A stretch of 42,357 bases of DNA from a virus. Below, in pieces: positions 1 through 7,385 of the stretch. The notes under the pieces were generated by a model. It was not told the origin of the DNA and did not search any database. It was given only the letters and a program-made list of their open reading frames with translations. Position numbers and translations under genes: made by a program. The DNA lies in IMG/VR virus record IMGVR_UViG_3300046749_000201, positions 1-42,357 of that record; one strand, given 5' to 3'. How positions within the stretch are numbered: the first letter of the stretch is position 1; each line of letters opens with the position of its first letter.

Positions 1-86
1 GGATAACCTTCACTTCGTGGACAATAATTACAAGTCTTATTACAAAGTCCTGTTACATCTATATTAATCAGTCCTGGTTGTTTCAT
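1..86 (-). CDS. Radical SAM protein, N-terminal fragment
   Basis: The first 28 codons of a leftward gene cut by the window edge. It starts at ATG 84-86, inside the end of the GNAT gene. Residues 15-22 read CNKTCNYC, the CxxxCxxC motif that binds the 4Fe-4S cluster of radical SAM enzymes, followed by PRSEG as in SPASM-type or peptide-modifying members. Substrate cannot be told from this fragment. It overlaps its upstream neighbour, so it belongs to the same operon. Confidence 0.75.
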   Translation of the reverse strand, partial: MKQPGLINIDVTGLCNKTCNYCPRSEGY

Positions 87-594
87 TTGCCCATCCACTT
101 GACATTTCGTCCATGACAAATACCCAGTTCTTTCTACCTGCTGGGTCTATGTTTGTTCCTACTTCTCTGCAACCTAAGTCTAAAAAGACTTGTCTGCCTG
201 GTTCATAAGTTATTTCTAACATTCTATGAGGTGACCCTAGTTTTTTACTTAAGAACTTGCCACCTTGTTTGAAATCATATACTGACATTCCGCCTTTATA
301 TTCATCCATACATGCCTGTCTACGGGCTGCTGGGTATCGATACTCTCTGCCATCATCTCCTACAAATACTTTATTTAAACACCATGATATAGTTCCTACC
401 ATATTCTGTGGCTCTAATCCTAGTACTGTATCATAGTTCATACACCAATAACTATTTTTATCATAGTGTGCTTCTAAGTCTTGATAACATACTTTGTTTC
501 TTACTATAAAGCCTTGTATTCTTAACTGAATTATTCTATATAATTCATTAGCTGTTAGTTCATCGTAATGTTTTACTACTGTTATTATTGACAT
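64..594 (-). CDS. ElaA-like GNAT N-acetyltransferase
   Basis: About 176 aa. The N-terminal half (ELYRIIQLRIQGFIVRNKV, then CYQDLEAHYD) follows the ElaA-type GNAT pattern 'LYxxLQLRxxVFVVEQxCPYQDxD', and the C-terminal 'FLDLGCREVG' resembles the 'FYxxxGFxxVG' end of that family. Members transfer acetyl from acetyl-CoA to amines; the acceptor here is unknown. I chose the ATG at 594 because it overlaps the stop of the upstream cupin gene (translational coupling); an in-frame ATG at 618 is possible. The acetyl-CoA loop is not clearly canonical, so activity is uncertain. Confidence 0.6.
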   Translation of the reverse strand: MSIITVVKHYDELTANELYRIIQLRIQGFIVRNKVCYQDLEAHYDKNSYWCMNYDTVLGLEPQNMVGTISWCLNKVFVGDDGREYRYPAARRQACMDEYKGGMSVYDFKQGGKFLSKKLGSPHRMLEITYEPGRQVFLDLGCREVGTNIDPAGRKNWVFVMDEMSSGWANETTRTD

Positions 595-1124
595 ATTTGT
601 TCTATTATCTCCCAACATTTATCTTCTGGTGTCACAAAGTCCGCTATGGGACACACAGGTTGTTTATCTTTATCATATACTGCTAATCCTAATGTATCGC
701 CTGGCATACGAGTTAGTTTTGTTATTGTAGGTTCTTCTACCCACACTTTATGCATTTCAGTTGAACGCATTTCATAAATGTCTCCAACATTATATTGTTC
801 AGTTTCTCCTTCTAGTATTGCTACTCCCTGCTGTACATAAGGAAAGTCAGGGGTTTTACCCTTCTTCAAGTAAGTGATACAATCTATGTTTCTCATAACC
901 TGATTTCCATGTACAACTACTCCTCTCTTATTAAATAATTTACCTTGCATAACCACACTTCTAAAAGTACTTCTATGGTTATGGTATTCATCTACTACTA
1001 CTGGAGTAAGAGTTGGATGATAAAAGTTCCATCTTTCATTAGCTGTTCTATTTAACCAAATAAAACCTAATCCATTCATTTGTGGAGTCTTGCCCCATGA
1101 CCTTAAATAATCTACATTAATCAT
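585..1124 (-). CDS. Cupin-fold protein
   Basis: 179 aa. Two cupin-like motifs are visible: 'DEYHNHRSTFRSVVMQGKL' near residues 46-64 (HxH then G) and 'VGDIYEMRSTEMHKV' near 112-126 (G...H). This layout matches small metal-binding RmlC-type cupins; a dioxygenase or isomerase role cannot be assigned. The start overlaps the ligase stop by 4 nt (ATGA) and its 3' end overlaps the GNAT gene, so the three are co-translated. Confidence 0.5.
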   Translation of the reverse strand: MINVDYLRSWGKTPQMNGLGFIWLNRTANERWNFYHPTLTPVVVDEYHNHRSTFRSVVMQGKLFNKRGVVVHGNQVMRNIDCITYLKKGKTPDFPYVQQGVAILEGETEQYNVGDIYEMRSTEMHKVWVEEPTITKLTRMPGDTLGLAVYDKDKQPVCPIADFVTPEDKCWEIIEQICQ

Positions 1125-2065
1125 ACTCGCCGTACAACTCGAGGTATTATTTCTCCACTTCGGATAACTTCTACATCACACCCGATTTTTAAATCTAGTG
1201 CTTCGATATATCCAATGTTATGTAAGGTTGCTCTTGAAACTATCGCATCGCCGATAATACAAGGAGATAATATAGCGACAGGAGAAACTGCTCCTGACTT
1301 ACCTACTTGCCAATCGACATCAAGTAGTTCTGTTACTACTCCTGCTTGTCTAGTTTTTATTGCAAACGCTCCACGGGGATGGTGTGATGTGTAGCCTAAC
1401 GATTCAAATTTACTGTTAGAGTCGACTCTTACAACTTTACCATCATTTGGGAACAACGAGTAATCACTTAATGTGATAGACTCGAAACCTTTGTCAGATA
1501 ACACTTTCATATCTTTTACCCAACTGTCTGAAAGACAAGGTTGAATACCATAAGATACAAAAGTCAAATCACGACTTTTAAACTCTTCTACATCTTTTAA
1601 ATTCAATGCACCAGAGGCATAGTTTCTTGCATTAGGTATAGACTTGGGAGCTACAATCTCTCCTGTGATCTGGACTAGTCCTTCGATAGAAATATCGTTA
1701 GGCACAAGAAAGGACATCTTATTAGTAATGTCTAGTCCTTGTTTACCATCTCCCCTAGTAAGTGCTTGATGCAGCTTCCCGTCTATATATGTCAAAGAAA
1801 CAGCGGCACCGTCTAACTTGGTCGTCATAATATGGGCGTGTTTACCTGTCCAATCTGGCTCTTTGGTTTCGCCTATAAATACTTTTTGGAGTGAGTACAT
1901 TTGATACGGATGTGTGTACCTTTGCTCGTTGACCTTGCTCCCAACTTCATTTTCCAACTGTGTATTTTCAACAAGTCGGTCATAAACTTCATCTGGGATA
2001 AGAGGGTTGCCCTCTACATATGCTTGATTGCATATGCGTAAATATGCTTCTAGTTGTTTATTCAT
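1121..2065 (-). CDS. ligA: Minimal NAD+-dependent DNA ligase
   Basis: 314 aa. It seals nicks in DNA with NAD+ as adenylate donor. Visible in order: a domain Ia helix pair with 'IPDEVYDRL' (NMN binding, ~23-31), the adenylation motif KLDG with nucleophile K83, TRGDG (~98-102), the SGALN motif (~151-155), 'WQVGKSGAVSPVA', and an OB-fold segment 'VSRATLHN' to the end. Cellular LigA is roughly 670 aa; the zinc finger, helix-hairpin-helix and BRCT domains are absent here. Small phage and viral NAD+ ligases are known. Its start codon coincides with the predicted transcription start of the promoter at 2072-2111, so the mRNA may be leaderless. Confidence 0.9.
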   Translation of the reverse strand: MNKQLEAYLRICNQAYVEGNPLIPDEVYDRLVENTQLENEVGSKVNEQRYTHPYQMYSLQKVFIGETKEPDWTGKHAHIMTTKLDGAAVSLTYIDGKLHQALTRGDGKQGLDITNKMSFLVPNDISIEGLVQITGEIVAPKSIPNARNYASGALNLKDVEEFKSRDLTFVSYGIQPCLSDSWVKDMKVLSDKGFESITLSDYSLFPNDGKVVRVDSNSKFESLGYTSHHPRGAFAIKTRQAGVVTELLDVDWQVGKSGAVSPVAILSPCIIGDAIVSRATLHNIGYIEALDLKIGCDVEVIRSGEIIPRVVRRV

Positions 2066-2071
2066 ATGTAT

Positions 2072-2111
2072 ATTATATCCGATTTTCGGGATTGTGTCAA
2101 GAACTATTTTT
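2072..2111 (-). promoter_or_regulatory. sigma70 promoter with AAAAATAGTTC box (ligase)
   Basis: Read leftward: AAAAATAGTTC (2101-2111), TTGACA (2095-2100), 17-nt spacer, TATAAT (2072-2077). Expected +1 is position 2065, the A of the ligase ATG. The TAG inside the upstream box is the stop codon of the PC4-like gene. Confidence 0.85.
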
Positions 2112-2409
2112 GATAGATGTTGTCTAGAGTCTCTTTGAAATGAGTTGACAGAACATCTTTTACTTCAGATATGGAAAGGATTTCTACTAAGGCATCGAAT
2201 AAACCACGAGTATTATCAAAATCCATCTTAATTGCTATACCATTCTTTGTAGGTTTCCATTGTTCATCAAAGTCTTGGTAATATTTTCTTATGTGTAAGT
2301 ATTCCTCTCCACGAAAAGTATTGACCATAACGAAAACTTTTTCATTCTTGTCTTGGTTATAGTGTATTTCCCTTTCGTAAACAGGGGGTGCTTCATGTAT
2401 TTCTATCAT
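2104..2409 (-). CDS. PC4/Sub1-like ssDNA-binding protein
   Basis: 101 aa. Residues ~24-78 fit the PC4 fold: 'VFVMVNTFRGEEYLHIRKYY', 'WKPTKNGIAI', then a helix after 'MDFDNTRGLFDALVEI'. Family members bind single-stranded DNA as dimers and act in transcription, replication or repair; related proteins occur in many marine phages. It sits immediately upstream of the ligase, which is consistent with a role at nicked or melted DNA. Its 5' end overlaps the preceding gene by 17 nt. Confidence 0.75.
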   Translation of the reverse strand: MIEIHEAPPVYEREIHYNQDKNEKVFVMVNTFRGEEYLHIRKYYQDFDEQWKPTKNGIAIKMDFDNTRGLFDALVEILSISEVKDVLSTHFKETLDNIYQK

Positions 2410-2665
2410 TTTTCAATATCCTTGCTAGAGGCACAATAGAAGTTACATTTGATGGTTGCAATAATCTAAAAGAATCAGTGTCCCAACAAAATAATAACAT
2501 TTGAGTTTTATTTGGTTTCGCCCTGTTCTTTTTAGTTTGTATGTATTTGTTATCAAAATCCATAGTGCAGACATTATACTTCAGTCTGCGACTGTTTTGA
2601 CTTCGGTAGGTAATTATTGCATCACCTGCATCCGTTACTGTTTTAGTAAAATCGTCTTTCTTCAT
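2393..2665 (-). CDS. Conserved phage protein, function unknown
   Basis: 90 aa. I recognise the core 'YNVCTMDFDNKYIQTKKN' and 'LLFCWDTDSFRLL' as a type found in marine myophages, but no function is known to me. No signal or membrane segment. It is the first gene after the UACG-loop terminator at 2754-2773, and no strong promoter is visible in the 120-nt gap, so it may depend on read-through. Confidence 0.7.
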   Translation of the reverse strand: MKKDDFTKTVTDAGDAIITYRSQNSRRLKYNVCTMDFDNKYIQTKKNRAKPNKTQMLLFCWDTDSFRLLQPSNVTSIVPLARILKNDRNT

Positions 2666-2739
2666 CCGTATCCTTGTGGGTAGTTAATATCTATTAGCGT
2701 CCCAACAATGGTTTGGTTGTTTCGAGCTTCTTTTTATAG

Positions 2740-2780
2740 ATGCAAAAATATGCGGACAGTCCGTAGACTGCCCACACTCA
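2740..2780 (-). terminator. Intrinsic terminator with cUACGg tetraloop
   Basis: Leftward RNA GGGCAGTC-UACG-GACTGUCC (arms 2766-2773 and 2754-2761; one G-U pair) followed by CAUAUUUUU. The UNCG tetraloop closed by C-G is especially stable. It lies just after the HTH gene stop at 2788. Confidence 0.65.
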
Positions 2781-2787
2781 GGGGTAG

Positions 2788-3258
2788 TTAATCGTTTAGT
2801 TTATTGATTAGTGTTGCAAAGTACATAGCAGCTTTCCCTGTGAGTCTGCCTATGATAGCTGCGTCTGGCTCTTCACCAGCATCGCTTATTGCACTTGTAA
2901 GTGTTTCTTGAGCAACGGCTACATTAACTCTGCCGCCACCTGTCGAACCTCCACCAGATTTAGGAGCAGGTGTTTTTCTTACATAAACTTCTGCTTTTGT
3001 CAAAATCATACGAACTCCATTTGGGCTCTCGCCTAATTCGTCTGCAATCATTTTAACAATCTCCATACTTGTTTCTGGAGTTGGTTCTTCTGCAGTATAC
3101 ATCTCTACTGCTTGAGCTTTTAATTCGTCTGTCCAAGCCATTTTTCTTTTTTTCCTTAATGTGTATTTTGTTTTGTATTCGGCAAGAGTGGAAGTATTAC
3201 GATAACCAGGGCACCAACCTGTGGTCTCTAGCATCTGTGTGTAAAACCTGTCGCTCAT
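2788..3258 (-). CDS. Myb/SANT-like HTH protein, paralogue 1
   Basis: 156 aa from ATG 3258, or 117 aa from the internal ATG 3141 ('MAWTDELKAQAVEMY'); both have an AAGGAA element upstream. The internal start gives the same architecture as the proteins at 14764 and 20169: 'AW/NYT-DE', 'PTPETSMEIVKMIADELGES', 'VRMILTKAEVYVRK', a Gly/Pro linker, and a second helical domain. The pattern suggests an HTH domain counting on a DNA-binding role. The 39-residue N-terminal extension contains 'GWCPGYRNT' and may be real or a leader frame. Promoter at 3283-3322, terminator directly after. Confidence 0.65.
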   Translation of the reverse strand: MSDRFYTQMLETTGWCPGYRNTSTLAEYKTKYTLRKKRKMAWTDELKAQAVEMYTAEEPTPETSMEIVKMIADELGESPNGVRMILTKAEVYVRKTPAPKSGGGSTGGGRVNVAVAQETLTSAISDAGEEPDAAIIGRLTGKAAMYFATLINKLND

Positions 3259-3282
3259 TGCTTATTTCCTTAATATAAATAT

Positions 3283-3322
3283 ATTATACAAGAAATTTAA
3301 GCATGAGTCAAGAACTATTTTT
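3283..3322 (-). promoter_or_regulatory. sigma70 promoter with AAAAATAGTTC box
   Basis: Leftward AAAAATAGTTC (3312-3322), TTGACT (3306-3311), 17-nt spacer, TATAAT (3283-3288). Unlike the ligase promoter it leaves a short leader with AAGGAA before ATG 3258. The upstream stop codon (sulfotransferase-like gene, 3322) abuts the box. Confidence 0.8.
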
Positions 3323-3675
3323 TAGAAGCTATGACCGTAGGTCATTATATCATCCTTATATAGTACGGCTATATTAGTTTTGCTCTTAATTGTATACCAT
3401 CTTTTCCAATCTGTTACAATCTTGACATCCTCTAAAACTGATGTATCTTTTGGATGTAGGTTGAGTTCTTTCAACTCATCTTTCCAAGCACTAAAATTAA
3501 CTATGTAGTCGCAATCTTTATAAAGTTTTGTCTGTGCTTCAAGAGGAAACTTTAAACACCACTTGTCAAAGCCTATATAATTAAAAGCATAAAAGTATTC
3601 AGTAACTGCTCTCTCATATGGATTTCTTACTACCCCTATGGTTTTCTTTTTATCCTTTAGTATTAGACTGGACAT
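3322..3675 (-). CDS. Truncated sulfotransferase-like protein
   Basis: 117 aa. Residues 13-29 (IGVVRNPYERAVTEYFY) match the 3'-phosphate-binding segment 'RNPYERxxSxY' of PAPS-dependent sulfotransferases, and the end 'VLYKDDIMTYGHSF' resembles a later part of that fold. The N-terminal 5'-phosphosulfate loop of full-length enzymes (250 aa or more) is missing, so it is either a minimal homologue or a remnant. Overlaps the coiled-coil ORF upstream by 26 nt. Confidence 0.5.
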   Translation of the reverse strand: MSSLILKDKKKTIGVVRNPYERAVTEYFYAFNYIGFDKWCLKFPLEAQTKLYKDCDYIVNFSAWKDELKELNLHPKDTSVLEDVKIVTDWKRWYTIKSKTNIAVLYKDDIMTYGHSF

Positions 3676-3787
3676 TTTGTTCCTGTAGTTTCTTGTTTAG
3701 TTTCTCTACTTGTATATACAACTCATATAGCTGTTTAGTTTGTTCAGCTACCATCTCTTTTAGTATTTCTACTTCTGTCTTTCTCAT
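3650..3787 (-). CDS. Small coiled-coil protein (45 aa)
   Basis: ATG 3785-3787 overlaps the stop of the next gene upstream by ATGA. The product is almost entirely heptad-like: VEILKEMVAEQ, QLYELYIQVEKL, NKKLQEQ. No known function. Coupling on both sides supports it being translated. Confidence 0.6.
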   Translation of the reverse strand: MRKTEVEILKEMVAEQTKQLYELYIQVEKLNKKLQEQNVQSNTKG

Positions 3788-3993
3788 TTGAAATACTTAA
3801 CAAGAACTGCGAGTTTATCTTCTAGTGAAGATAGTTTCTCTACTTCTGCATCTAGTGTTTCTATAATATCGCCATGTTCTGCAAGTCCTACATGAGAACC
3901 TAGTAGCACTTCAATATTTACTTTGTGTGCTTCTATACCACCCTCATAAAATTTTATGAGAGCTTTAACTAATCTTTCTCTATAATTACTCAT
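3784..3993 (-). CDS. Conserved phage protein, function unknown
   Basis: 69 aa. The start 'YRERLVKALIKFYEGGIEAHKVN' and later 'HGDIIETLDAEVEKL' match a small protein type I recall from cyanophages. Helical and acidic, no membrane segment. Overlaps both neighbours. Confidence 0.65.
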   Translation of the reverse strand: MSNYRERLVKALIKFYEGGIEAHKVNIEVLLGSHVGLAEHGDIIETLDAEVEKLSSLEDKLAVLVKYFK

Positions 3994-4264
3994 CTTTTTC
4001 TCCTATAAGTGCGGGGACAAACCCTCGCATAAAATGTTCTTTTCTTTTGTCATCTAGTAAAACAAGAACTAAAAATGGTAAGCAAAAAAGACTAAATAAT
4101 ATAAATATTATTCCAGTTAACCACTGCCATTGTAGTATCATATTATTAGGCGACATAATTCTTACCAACTTCATAGAAGGTAGGTACAATTGCCAAAATG
4201 CTAGAACTACTCCTGCCATCCAAAATGCCAGTATGTAATTAAATATTGTATATGTCGACTCCAT
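3986..4264 (-). CDS. Small membrane protein, two TM segments
   Basis: 92 aa. Hydrophobic spans at about residues 8-27 and 46-70, then a charged tail DDKRKEHF. Function unknown; holin-like topology is possible but it is not next to the endolysin. Starts inside the 3' end of the HTH gene. Confidence 0.55.
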   Translation of the reverse strand: MESTYTIFNYILAFWMAGVVLAFWQLYLPSMKLVRIMSPNNMILQWQWLTGIIFILFSLFCLPFLVLVLLDDKRKEHFMRGFVPALIGEKDE

Positions 4265-4958
4265 ATTTTTCTAAATGCCTTAAGCTTCCTATATCATAAG
4301 CTAGTTGAAGGGTGTATTTTCCTGCGTATCGTAAATGAGGAAAGAATGTATCGCTCAGATCAGTAGTTTCAATAGTGTATAATAAATACATTTTTGCTCC
4401 ATACTTCTCCTCATAATTACAGGCTTTTGTAATATCGCCTTGACAATTATATCCCTCATGGTCTACTTGCCACTGAGGACTAATCTCTCTTATTACTTTT
4501 GCTGGGTAATTCTTTCGAATTGCCCATACTATTTCTCCTTCTTCAAAGCTCTCAGACATACATTGGTCTGGTAGCATTGCTTCTCTTATTGCTTTATGGT
4601 CGCTTTCTGGGAGCTTCATTGGAACTCCGATTCTTTCGATAATGGCTTTTACAAAAGCAGGAGAACGATATATTCTCTTTGCTATGTTAGACACATTATC
4701 ACCTTGTAAATACCCTTGAACTACAAACTTTATATCTCCGTCTGTAGCAGGAGTACCTCTTAACTTGGCTTTCATCTTCATAGTACGAATTAAATCTTCT
4801 TTATGTTGGTCGATGATATTGCCTAATCGTGTAGTGTTATAACTAATATTCAGAATACTACATGCTTCCTTTTTAGTTATAGGTTTCTCAGCCTCTAATA
4901 GACCGATTACTTTTGCAACATTAACTTTCGTTATGTTTTCGTGTTTCTTGATTCTCAA
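4239..4958 (-). CDS. HTH-containing conserved phage protein
   Basis: 239 aa. Residues ~28-49 (TKKEACSILNISYNTTRLGN) look like a helix-turn-helix; a second helical stretch with 'GYLQGDNVSNIAKRIYRSP' (~83-101) may be another. C-terminal half is mixed alpha/beta with 'WQVDHEGYNCQGD'. I recall similar proteins in marine phages, without known function. The apparent start is TTG at 4958, preceded by AGGGAAAG; no in-frame ATG lies near. Overlaps the DUF3310-like gene by 38 nt. Confidence 0.6.
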   Translation of the reverse strand: MRIKKHENITKVNVAKVIGLLEAEKPITKKEACSILNISYNTTRLGNIIDQHKEDLIRTMKMKAKLRGTPATDGDIKFVVQGYLQGDNVSNIAKRIYRSPAFVKAIIERIGVPMKLPESDHKAIREAMLPDQCMSESFEEGEIVWAIRKNYPAKVIREISPQWQVDHEGYNCQGDITKACNYEEKYGAKMYLLYTIETTDLSDTFFPHLRYAGKYTLQLAYDIGSLRHLEKYGVDIYNI

Positions 4959-5205
4959 TTTCTTTCCCTAATAGCATTACAGCATAATGTAGAATTTTTA
5001 ATAAATCATCTGTGTTCTTTCCATTCTTCTTGCCATATCGTTGGGCATACTTTATGATATTTCCTAAGCAAAACCCTTCCCCATGACCTGCGTCAAATAC
5101 GAACTCTGTTGATTGTATCTTTTCCATACTATAATGACTATTATAAGTTTGAATAATATGGTTATTCAACATATTTAATGCTGTTTCTTCGTTAAATTTG
5201 TTCAT
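4921..5205 (-). CDS. DUF3310-like (SaV) protein
   Basis: 94 aa. Residues 44-80 carry the family signature: 'GFCLGNIIKYAQRYGKKNGK', then 'DDLLKILHYAVMLL', matching the 'fclGNaiKYixRaGkK...DLxKAxwYl' pattern of DUF3310 proteins common in phages. Sometimes annotated as nucleotide kinase-like without proof. Four-nt coupling with the oxygenase gene upstream. Confidence 0.75.
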   Translation of the reverse strand: MNKFNEETALNMLNNHIIQTYNSHYSMEKIQSTEFVFDAGHGEGFCLGNIIKYAQRYGKKNGKNTDDLLKILHYAVMLLGKEIENQETRKHNES

Positions 5206-5834
5206 TGTTTTTCTGTGCTAAAAAAGCAAACCTGTACCAGTCTGCCTGTTTCTTTATCATGCCCCCAACCTGCGTTGAATGGAGCATGCCAATATGTTGC
5301 AGGATACATAACCAATCGATTATATACATTACCTACATATGTATGTAGTTCCCAAGAGGAGTTTTCTTTCTGCTCCCAAGTTCCTGTGAAACTTTCCATA
5401 CTAATTCTTAAATCATCCCTGCACTGTATTGATTGTTTTTCTTTATCTCTAAATAAACCTGTTCCATGAGTTACAGGAGCATTTGGTGTTAGATAACACA
5501 CACTTGCCCATGCTTCTCCATCCATAAGTTTAGTTGTTTTTTCAGTATAGTTAGCGAAATCATGATGTACCCAATTTTTATACTCTTTCGTTTCTAGTCC
5601 TAATGTAAAGGCAGTATTACTATTTCTTTTTGCAAAGTGTATAATTTTTCTGTTTAAGATTTTTTCTAATCTATTCTTTACATATACAAAGTTTTCGTTA
5701 GAAAAAGAACTTATAGTTCTTTGACCTGGAAACATAATTCGTTTACCCTTGACCCCAGGAAAGAAAAACTCTTGTAGAGCTTTTTCTCTAACTTCCTCAG
5801 GATTAGGATAAAAATTGTCTTGAACTACAATCAT
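5202..5834 (-). CDS. 2OG-Fe(II) oxygenase-like protein (DUF6445-like)
   Basis: 210 aa. The jelly-roll iron site is visible: H90-x-D92 in 'WVHHDFANYT', distal H183 in 'ATYWHAPFNAGWG', and R198 (GRLVQVCFF), the expected 2-oxoglutarate-binding arginine. Flanking 'SVCYLTPNAP' and 'HGTGLFRDK' are typical of this phage family. Substrate unknown. One of four oxygenase-like genes in the window. Overlaps neighbours at both ends by 4 nt. Confidence 0.7.
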   Translation of the reverse strand: MIVVQDNFYPNPEEVREKALQEFFFPGVKGKRIMFPGQRTISSFSNENFVYVKNRLEKILNRKIIHFAKRNSNTAFTLGLETKEYKNWVHHDFANYTEKTTKLMDGEAWASVCYLTPNAPVTHGTGLFRDKEKQSIQCRDDLRISMESFTGTWEQKENSSWELHTYVGNVYNRLVMYPATYWHAPFNAGWGHDKETGRLVQVCFFSTEKQ

Positions 5835-6046
5835 TTTTGTAGTTCATCTAGTACATCTAATCCACCTTCAATTTTTGCAAGGTATTCTTTTTTATTGTTT
5901 AGCTGACCTTCAAGCAAAGCAATCTCTGCCTCAGCTTCAGCTTTCTGTTTGTTTAAATTTTGCCTAAGCATATCAGCATGAGACATTGTCTCAACTGGCT
6001 CTTTAGTTATGCCCAATAGCGTTTCAAGAGGAATGTCTTTTGCCAT
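5831..6046 (-). CDS. Coiled-coil protein, function unknown
   Basis: 71 aa, with residues ~25-60 forming a strongly predicted coiled coil (KQKAEAEAEIALLEGQL...). Overlaps the next gene by 23 nt. No known homologue recognised. Confidence 0.55.
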   Translation of the reverse strand: MAKDIPLETLLGITKEPVETMSHADMLRQNLNKQKAEAEAEIALLEGQLNNKKEYLAKIEGGLDVLDELQK

Positions 6047-6218
6047 GTAATCTTACTCCTGTTCCTAGATGAGTTTCTGTTCCATCAGACTTTCTCATAA
6101 TTAATTGTCTACGATGCTTAAGAAACTTCATTCTTGATGTTAAATATTCTTCTAGTGCCGTACTTTGTAAGTTGCTAGGCACAAAGAAAGTATATACTCC
6201 TGATTTTATTTTTTTCAT
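6024..6218 (-). CDS. Small basic protein, function unknown
   Basis: 64 aa, rich in Lys/Arg: 'SGVYTFFVPSNLQSTALEEYL' then 'RMKFLKHRRQLIMRKSDG'. Four-nt overlap with the gene upstream and 23-nt overlap downstream support it as real. Confidence 0.55.
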   Translation of the reverse strand: MKKIKSGVYTFFVPSNLQSTALEEYLTSRMKFLKHRRQLIMRKSDGTETHLGTGVRLHGKRHSS

Positions 6219-6814
6219 GTTCTTGTTATTCTCTTGTCATACCATGCGAGACCTTCATCCCACCAATGGGGATTGTCTCGATATGACCACTTGGCAAAGG
6301 TCGCTTTGTCAGTATGGTAGTATAAACGATAACTACCGACAACATCATCTTCGTCTTTCAACTCATCTGGCATTGCCATACCGAAAGGTGTCTCGCCTAA
6401 ACGAGGCATATTCTTTGGCTCGGGTAGTTTATTTACTACTTCCATAACTGACTTGTGCAACTTACCGTAACGATAATAATACTCATCATTGAGTGCATTT
6501 GCATAGCAGTGCACCCACTCAAAGTTGTCGAGGCTAGACCTAGTCCAAATTGTACAGGGATGATTATACATCATCGGCAAGTACGGAGTGATTGGTCTCT
6601 CCTCTAGTGGCAAATGTTTAATCTTTGCCTTTTCTTCATTTAGAACCTTGCTCTCTTCTTTGTTCAATGCACGAGGCACAAAACCAAGAACTTGGTCTAC
6701 CCACACAGCAGTACACAAAAGTTGTGCTGCCTCTAGTGGCATTTTGACAATATGTTTGTCAACATGATATTGTGCAGACTTGTCAAGGTCTTTATCTAAG
6801 TAAAATAAGTTCAT
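6215..6814 (-). CDS. Conserved phage protein, possible DNA-repair family
   Basis: 199 aa from ATG 6814, one nucleotide after the previous stop. The N-terminus 'YHVDKHIVKMPLEAAQLLCT' and later 'HPCTIWTRSS', 'YYYRYGKLHKS' and 'YRLYYHTDKA' form a pattern I recall across phages and bacteria, sometimes labelled pyrimidine-dimer glycosylase-like. No catalytic residues can be named with confidence. An in-frame ATG at 6847 lies inside the upstream gene and is less likely. Confidence 0.6.
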   Translation of the reverse strand: MNLFYLDKDLDKSAQYHVDKHIVKMPLEAAQLLCTAVWVDQVLGFVPRALNKEESKVLNEEKAKIKHLPLEERPITPYLPMMYNHPCTIWTRSSLDNFEWVHCYANALNDEYYYRYGKLHKSVMEVVNKLPEPKNMPRLGETPFGMAMPDELKDEDDVVGSYRLYYHTDKATFAKWSYRDNPHWWDEGLAWYDKRITRT

Positions 6815-6815
6815 C

Positions 6816-6962
6816 TTATATCCAGCATTTATATTTCGGACATTCACCTGTTATGTGGTCTACTAAGTGTCCACAAAACTCACAGTCATCCCAATACCAT
6901 GTCTCAAAGGACTTGGTATCTGAATTCCACATTTGAACTGTCTTTCTTTCTTGATTTTCCAT
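6816..6962 (-). CDS. Small zinc-ribbon-like protein
   Basis: 48 aa. Cysteines in 'CEFCGHLVDHITGECPKYKC' fit a small metal-binding knuckle. ATG 6962 is one nucleotide past the +1 predicted from the promoter at 6970-7009, so the transcript would be essentially leaderless; the longer in-frame start at 6998 lies within the promoter and is rejected. Confidence 0.65.
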   Translation of the reverse strand: MENQERKTVQMWNSDTKSFETWYWDDCEFCGHLVDHITGECPKYKCWI

Positions 6963-6969
6963 AATATAT

Positions 6970-7009
6970 ATTATACAGAAATTTTTATCTGTTGTCAAGA
7001 ACTATTTTT
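6970..7009 (-). promoter_or_regulatory. sigma70 promoter with AAAAATAGTTC box
   Basis: Leftward AAAAATAGTTC (6999-7009), TTGACA (6993-6998), 17-nt spacer, TATAAT (6970-6975). Expected +1 is 6963 and the ATG is 6962. The stop of the upstream membrane-protein gene (7008-7010) overlaps the box. Confidence 0.85.
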
Positions 7010-7376
7010 ATTTGCCTCCAAAGGCTTTACCAGCCTCAGATATACCAAATGCTCCTAATGTTACTATAACGAAAGAAGTATAAATAGTATCGGATATGAC
7101 TAAGTCTTGTCCCATGAATGCTGTGACTAGGTCACAGATTCCGAACACTGTCATTAAGAAGAAAGAAATAAAACCAATGATAGCTTTTTCATTTATATCA
7201 TTATGGTCTAAGAATAAGTCCATGAACTTACGCTTGCCGGGCTGCATTCGAGCACGGTCTTCTTTCATCTTAGCAATTAAGTCTTCAGCTTCATCGAGTT
7301 TATCGACTAGCTTCATATACTTATCTAAGTCTATCTGAACTTCATTTCTACTGTTATCACTCTCAATTGTTGCCAT
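7008..7376 (-). CDS. Membrane protein with coiled coil
   Basis: 122 aa. Coiled coil at ~15-45, then hydrophobic spans at ~65-85 and ~94-115. Topology resembles small phage membrane proteins or pinholins but no family is recognised. Last gene before the internal promoter at 6970. Confidence 0.55.
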   Translation of the reverse strand: MATIESDNSRNEVQIDLDKYMKLVDKLDEAEDLIAKMKEDRARMQPGKRKFMDLFLDHNDINEKAIIGFISFFLMTVFGICDLVTAFMGQDLVISDTIYTSFVIVTLGAFGISEAGKAFGGK

Positions 7377-7385
7377 AGTAATCTC

